From: Eubacterium sp. CAG:252
GTDB taxonomy: Bacteria; Bacillota; Clostridia; Lachnospirales; Lachnospiraceae
DNA length: 7,258 nucleotides
Assembly (NCBI GenBank): GCA_000436535.1
Contig: FR886266.1
Coordinates: 1 to 7,258, forward strand
Direction: 5' to 3'
Every line of letters begins with the position of its first letter. The first letter of the stretch is position 1. Both the position numbers and the translations under genes were made by a program. Under the pieces are notes generated by a model. It ran no database searches. It had not been told where the DNA came from and saw only the letters and a list, made by a program, of their open reading frames with translations. Shown here piece by piece: positions 5,316-7,258 of the stretch.

Positions 5316-7258
5316 ATGAGAAGAATGAAAAAAGTTGCTGCGGCAACACTTACAGCTATGATGGTAGCAAGTCTTGCGATGGGAACAACAGAAACATGGG
5401 CGAGAAGTTCAAAGAGAGCAGCGTGGAATAATGCTGCGGCAGAGTCAGCAGATACAGAAACAGAGGTAAGGGATGCCTGTTATGTAGAAGATGACAGCCA
5501 GACAGATGCACATAATGTTAAGTCTAATGTATATGCAAACAGCGCAGAATGGGCAGCGTGGAAGACAAAGTGGGAAAGTGTCAGAACTAACTTCTGTCAG
5601 ATAGCATTAACACCGGGCGAGGATGCAACAATGCTTAATGCAGGCTGGGTTTCAACAACTAAGGATGAAACTCCACAGGTTAAGCTTATGGATGTAAACG
5701 GCAATGAGATTAAGACATACACCGGTGTACAGTCAACAAGTGCTGATGTGCAGACAGTAAAGGATGGGGATACAACTTACACATTATATCCATGTAAAGT
5801 GACAATTACAGGTCTTGCAGAAAATACTTCATATAAATATCAGTATTATGTAAATGGTGCGTGGTCTGACACATATGATTACAAGACACAGTCAACAGAC
5901 AGCTTTTCTATAATGTATGTAGGTGACCCACAGATAGGTGCTTCAACTAACCAGCTTGGCGATCAGAATAAAGAATATTATGCAATGAACGACTCTTATA
6001 ACTGGTATCACACACTTAACAACGCAGTAAGCAAGTTTCCAAACTTAAGCTTCATTATGTCAGCAGGCGACCAGATTAACCAGTCAGGAAGTCTTTCAAA
6101 GGAAGCAGATGCGCTTGAACAGCAGATAGAATATGCAGGTTTCCTTAATCCTTCAGTGCTTAGAAGCCTTCCGGTTGCCACAACAATCGGTAATCACGAT
6201 TCAGGTTCAGTTAATTATTCTAATCATTTTAACTATCCTAACAAGCAGTCAAGCGGCGACAGGACAGCGGCTGGTACAGATTATTACTTTACATATGGCA
6301 ACACACTTTTCATAAGTATTGATACTAATAACTATAATGTTTCTACACATGAAAATGTTATAAAAGAAGCTACAGAAAAAAATCCGGATGCAAAGTGGAG
6401 AGTACTTATGTTCCATCAGGATATATATGGTTCAGGTTATGACCATTCAGATTCAGATGGTATCGTTCTTCGTACACAGCTTACTCCTGTTATAGATAAG
6501 TATGATATAGATGCAGTTCTTCAGGGACATGACCATACATATTCAAGAACATATCAGATAACATCAGATGGTTCAGAGCATAGTTCATATACAAAGGCAC
6601 CATCTTCATCAGATGCAGAAGCATTTTCATCTTACCTTAAGGACAACCTATGCTACACACTTACAACAGGAAGTGATGATACAACTAAGGCGATAGACCC
6701 TAAGGGAACAGTTTATTTTGAGGCAAACTCAGCAACAGGTAGTAAGTACTATCAGCTTATTGGTACACAGCAGGATTATATCGCTGCAAGATGCCAGAGC
6801 TGGAGACCAACATATTCTGTTATTGATATAACTGATACAACACTTACTGTAAAGACTTATGATGCTGCAACTAACGAGGAACTTGTGGCAGATGGCGGCG
6901 TTAAGACAGCTTACACTATCGTTAAGCAGGCTGATAAGACAGCACTTGCAGATGAACTTACCAAGGCAGAAGAGGCGCTTTCAGCAGCTAAGACAGCAGG
7001 CAATTACACAGAAGAGTCGGTAAAGGCGCTTGAGGATACAATCGCAGCAGCAAAGGCAATCTCAGAAAATGAGGAGAGCACATCAACAGACGTGGCAAGT
7101 GCAGTAACATCACTTCAGGATGCAGTTAAGGGACTTGCAGTTGTAGAAAACAAGGATAATACAGATACTGACAAGAATGGTTCAACAGATAACGGAAGTA
7201 CAGGAGATAACCAGAACGGCTCAACAGATAACGGAAATACAGGAAATAACCAGAACGG
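5316..7258 (+). CDS. Secreted purple-acid-phosphatase-like metallophosphoesterase with FIVAR domain (3' end outside window)
   Basis: Probable cell-surface phosphoesterase; the first 647 residues are present and the frame is open at the window edge. Residues 1-29 form a signal peptide (MRRMKK, an Ala/Met-rich core, cleavage perhaps after TWA). About 85-195 looks like the fibronectin-like N-terminal domain of purple acid phosphatases. The calcineurin-type metal site follows: GDPQIG (D204, Q206), GDQIN (D252, N255), GNHD (N293, H294), FHQD (H367) and GHDH (H405, H407). The first motif is D-x-Q rather than D-x-H, as in some bacterial members. After the beta-rich C-terminal part of the catalytic domain comes a FIVAR-like helical domain (about 540-610), typical of Gram-positive surface proteins. 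A 13-residue Asn/Gly/Ser/Thr repeat linker follows. A wall or membrane anchor probably lies beyond the window. The natural substrate is unknown; phosphomonoesters or diesters for phosphate scavenging are plausible. Confidence 0.9.
   Translation, partial: MRRMKKVAAATLTAMMVASLAMGTTETWARSSKRAAWNNAAAESADTETEVRDACYVEDDSQTDAHNVKSNVYANSAEWAAWKTKWESVRTNFCQIALTPGEDATMLNAGWVSTTKDETPQVKLMDVNGNEIKTYTGVQSTSADVQTVKDGDTTYTLYPCKVTITGLAENTSYKYQYYVNGAWSDTYDYKTQSTDSFSIMYVGDPQIGASTNQLGDQNKEYYAMNDSYNWYHTLNNAVSKFPNLSFIMSAGDQINQSGSLSKEADALEQQIEYAGFLNPSVLRSLPVATTIGNHDSGSVNYSNHFNYPNKQSSGDRTAAGTDYYFTYGNTLFISIDTNNYNVSTHENVIKEATEKNPDAKWRVLMFHQDIYGSGYDHSDSDGIVLRTQLTPVIDKYDIDAVLQGHDHTYSRTYQITSDGSEHSSYTKAPSSSDAEAFSSYLKDNLCYTLTTGSDDTTKAIDPKGTVYFEANSATGSKYYQLIGTQQDYIAARCQSWRPTYSVIDITDTTLTVKTYDAATNEELVADGGVKTAYTIVKQADKTALADELTKAEEALSAAKTAGNYTEESVKALEDTIAAAKAISENEESTSTDVASAVTSLQDAVKGLAVVENKDNTDTDKNGSTDNGSTGDNQNGSTDNGNTGNNQN
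7176..7258 (+). repeat. 39-base tandem repeat coding for an Asn/Gly/Ser/Thr-rich linker
   Basis: Two full 39-base units (7176-7214 and 7215-7253) encode NGSTDNGSTGDNQ and NGSTDNGNTGNNQ, and a third begins at 7254 and runs off the window. The units differ at a few bases, including two synonymous changes in the first two codons. They form a flexible, uncharged to acidic stalk after the FIVAR domain of the phosphatase. Copy number cannot be seen here. Confidence 0.88.

Noticed and set aside
5143..5349. 68-residue minus-strand frame across the gap before the phosphatase
   Set aside because: It overlaps the phosphatase ribosome binding site and signal peptide on the opposite strand, and has no motif or convincing start.
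5198..5431. 77-residue + strand frame beginning at TTG 5198
   Set aside because: It overlaps the signal peptide region of the phosphatase in another frame. Its start falls in the stem-loop, and its second half is just the out-of-frame reading of the phosphatase.
6133..6315. 60-residue + strand frame inside the phosphatase
   Set aside because: It is out of frame across the conserved GNHD metal motif region; a shadow of the real gene.

Overview
The window reads as a piece of a low-GC, Gram-positive Clostridia chromosome. It most resembles Lachnospiraceae (Lachnospira/Butyrivibrio/Roseburia-like), but the family placement is inference. The grounds are AT-rich intergenic DNA, strong AGGAGG ribosome binding sites, all genes on one strand, an isoleucyl-tRNA synthetase lacking the C-terminal zinc finger, a divergent SpoIID-type protein and a FIVAR-bearing secreted phosphatase. 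No rRNA, tRNA, CRISPR, transposase or phage gene is visible.

Layout, all on the + strand: (1) bases 1-683, the 3' end of ileS, followed by a clear intrinsic terminator (712-767). (2) A 320-base gap holding that terminator and a well-formed sigma-A promoter (887-915). (3) 1004-3481, a complete 825-residue alpha-glucan phosphorylase (glgP) with intact catalytic and PLP-lysine motifs. (4) A nearly continuous 28-bp hairpin plus T8 (3502-3571). It looks like the glgP terminator, but it contains the Shine-Dalgarno sequence and start codon of the next gene. (5) 3549-5027, a membrane-anchored SpoIID/LytB-like protein with a long hydrophilic cytoplasmic head, a single membrane segment and a divergent extracellular domain. 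(6) A 288-base gap with a long imperfect stem-loop plus T7 (5119-5208) and a pair of 11-base direct repeats exactly 21 bases apart. (7) 5316 to the window end, a secreted purple-acid-phosphatase-like metallophosphoesterase with a FIVAR domain and Asn/Gly/Ser/Thr-rich tandem repeats, open at the right edge.

The genes look like independent transcription units rather than one pathway: translation (ileS), storage-glucan breakdown (glgP), envelope/peptidoglycan (SpoIID-like) and a cell-surface phosphatase. Structured RNA at each boundary supports separate transcription. The most notable points are the terminator hairpin that swallows the start region of the SpoIID-like gene, and that protein's unusual architecture with no histidine in its external domain.
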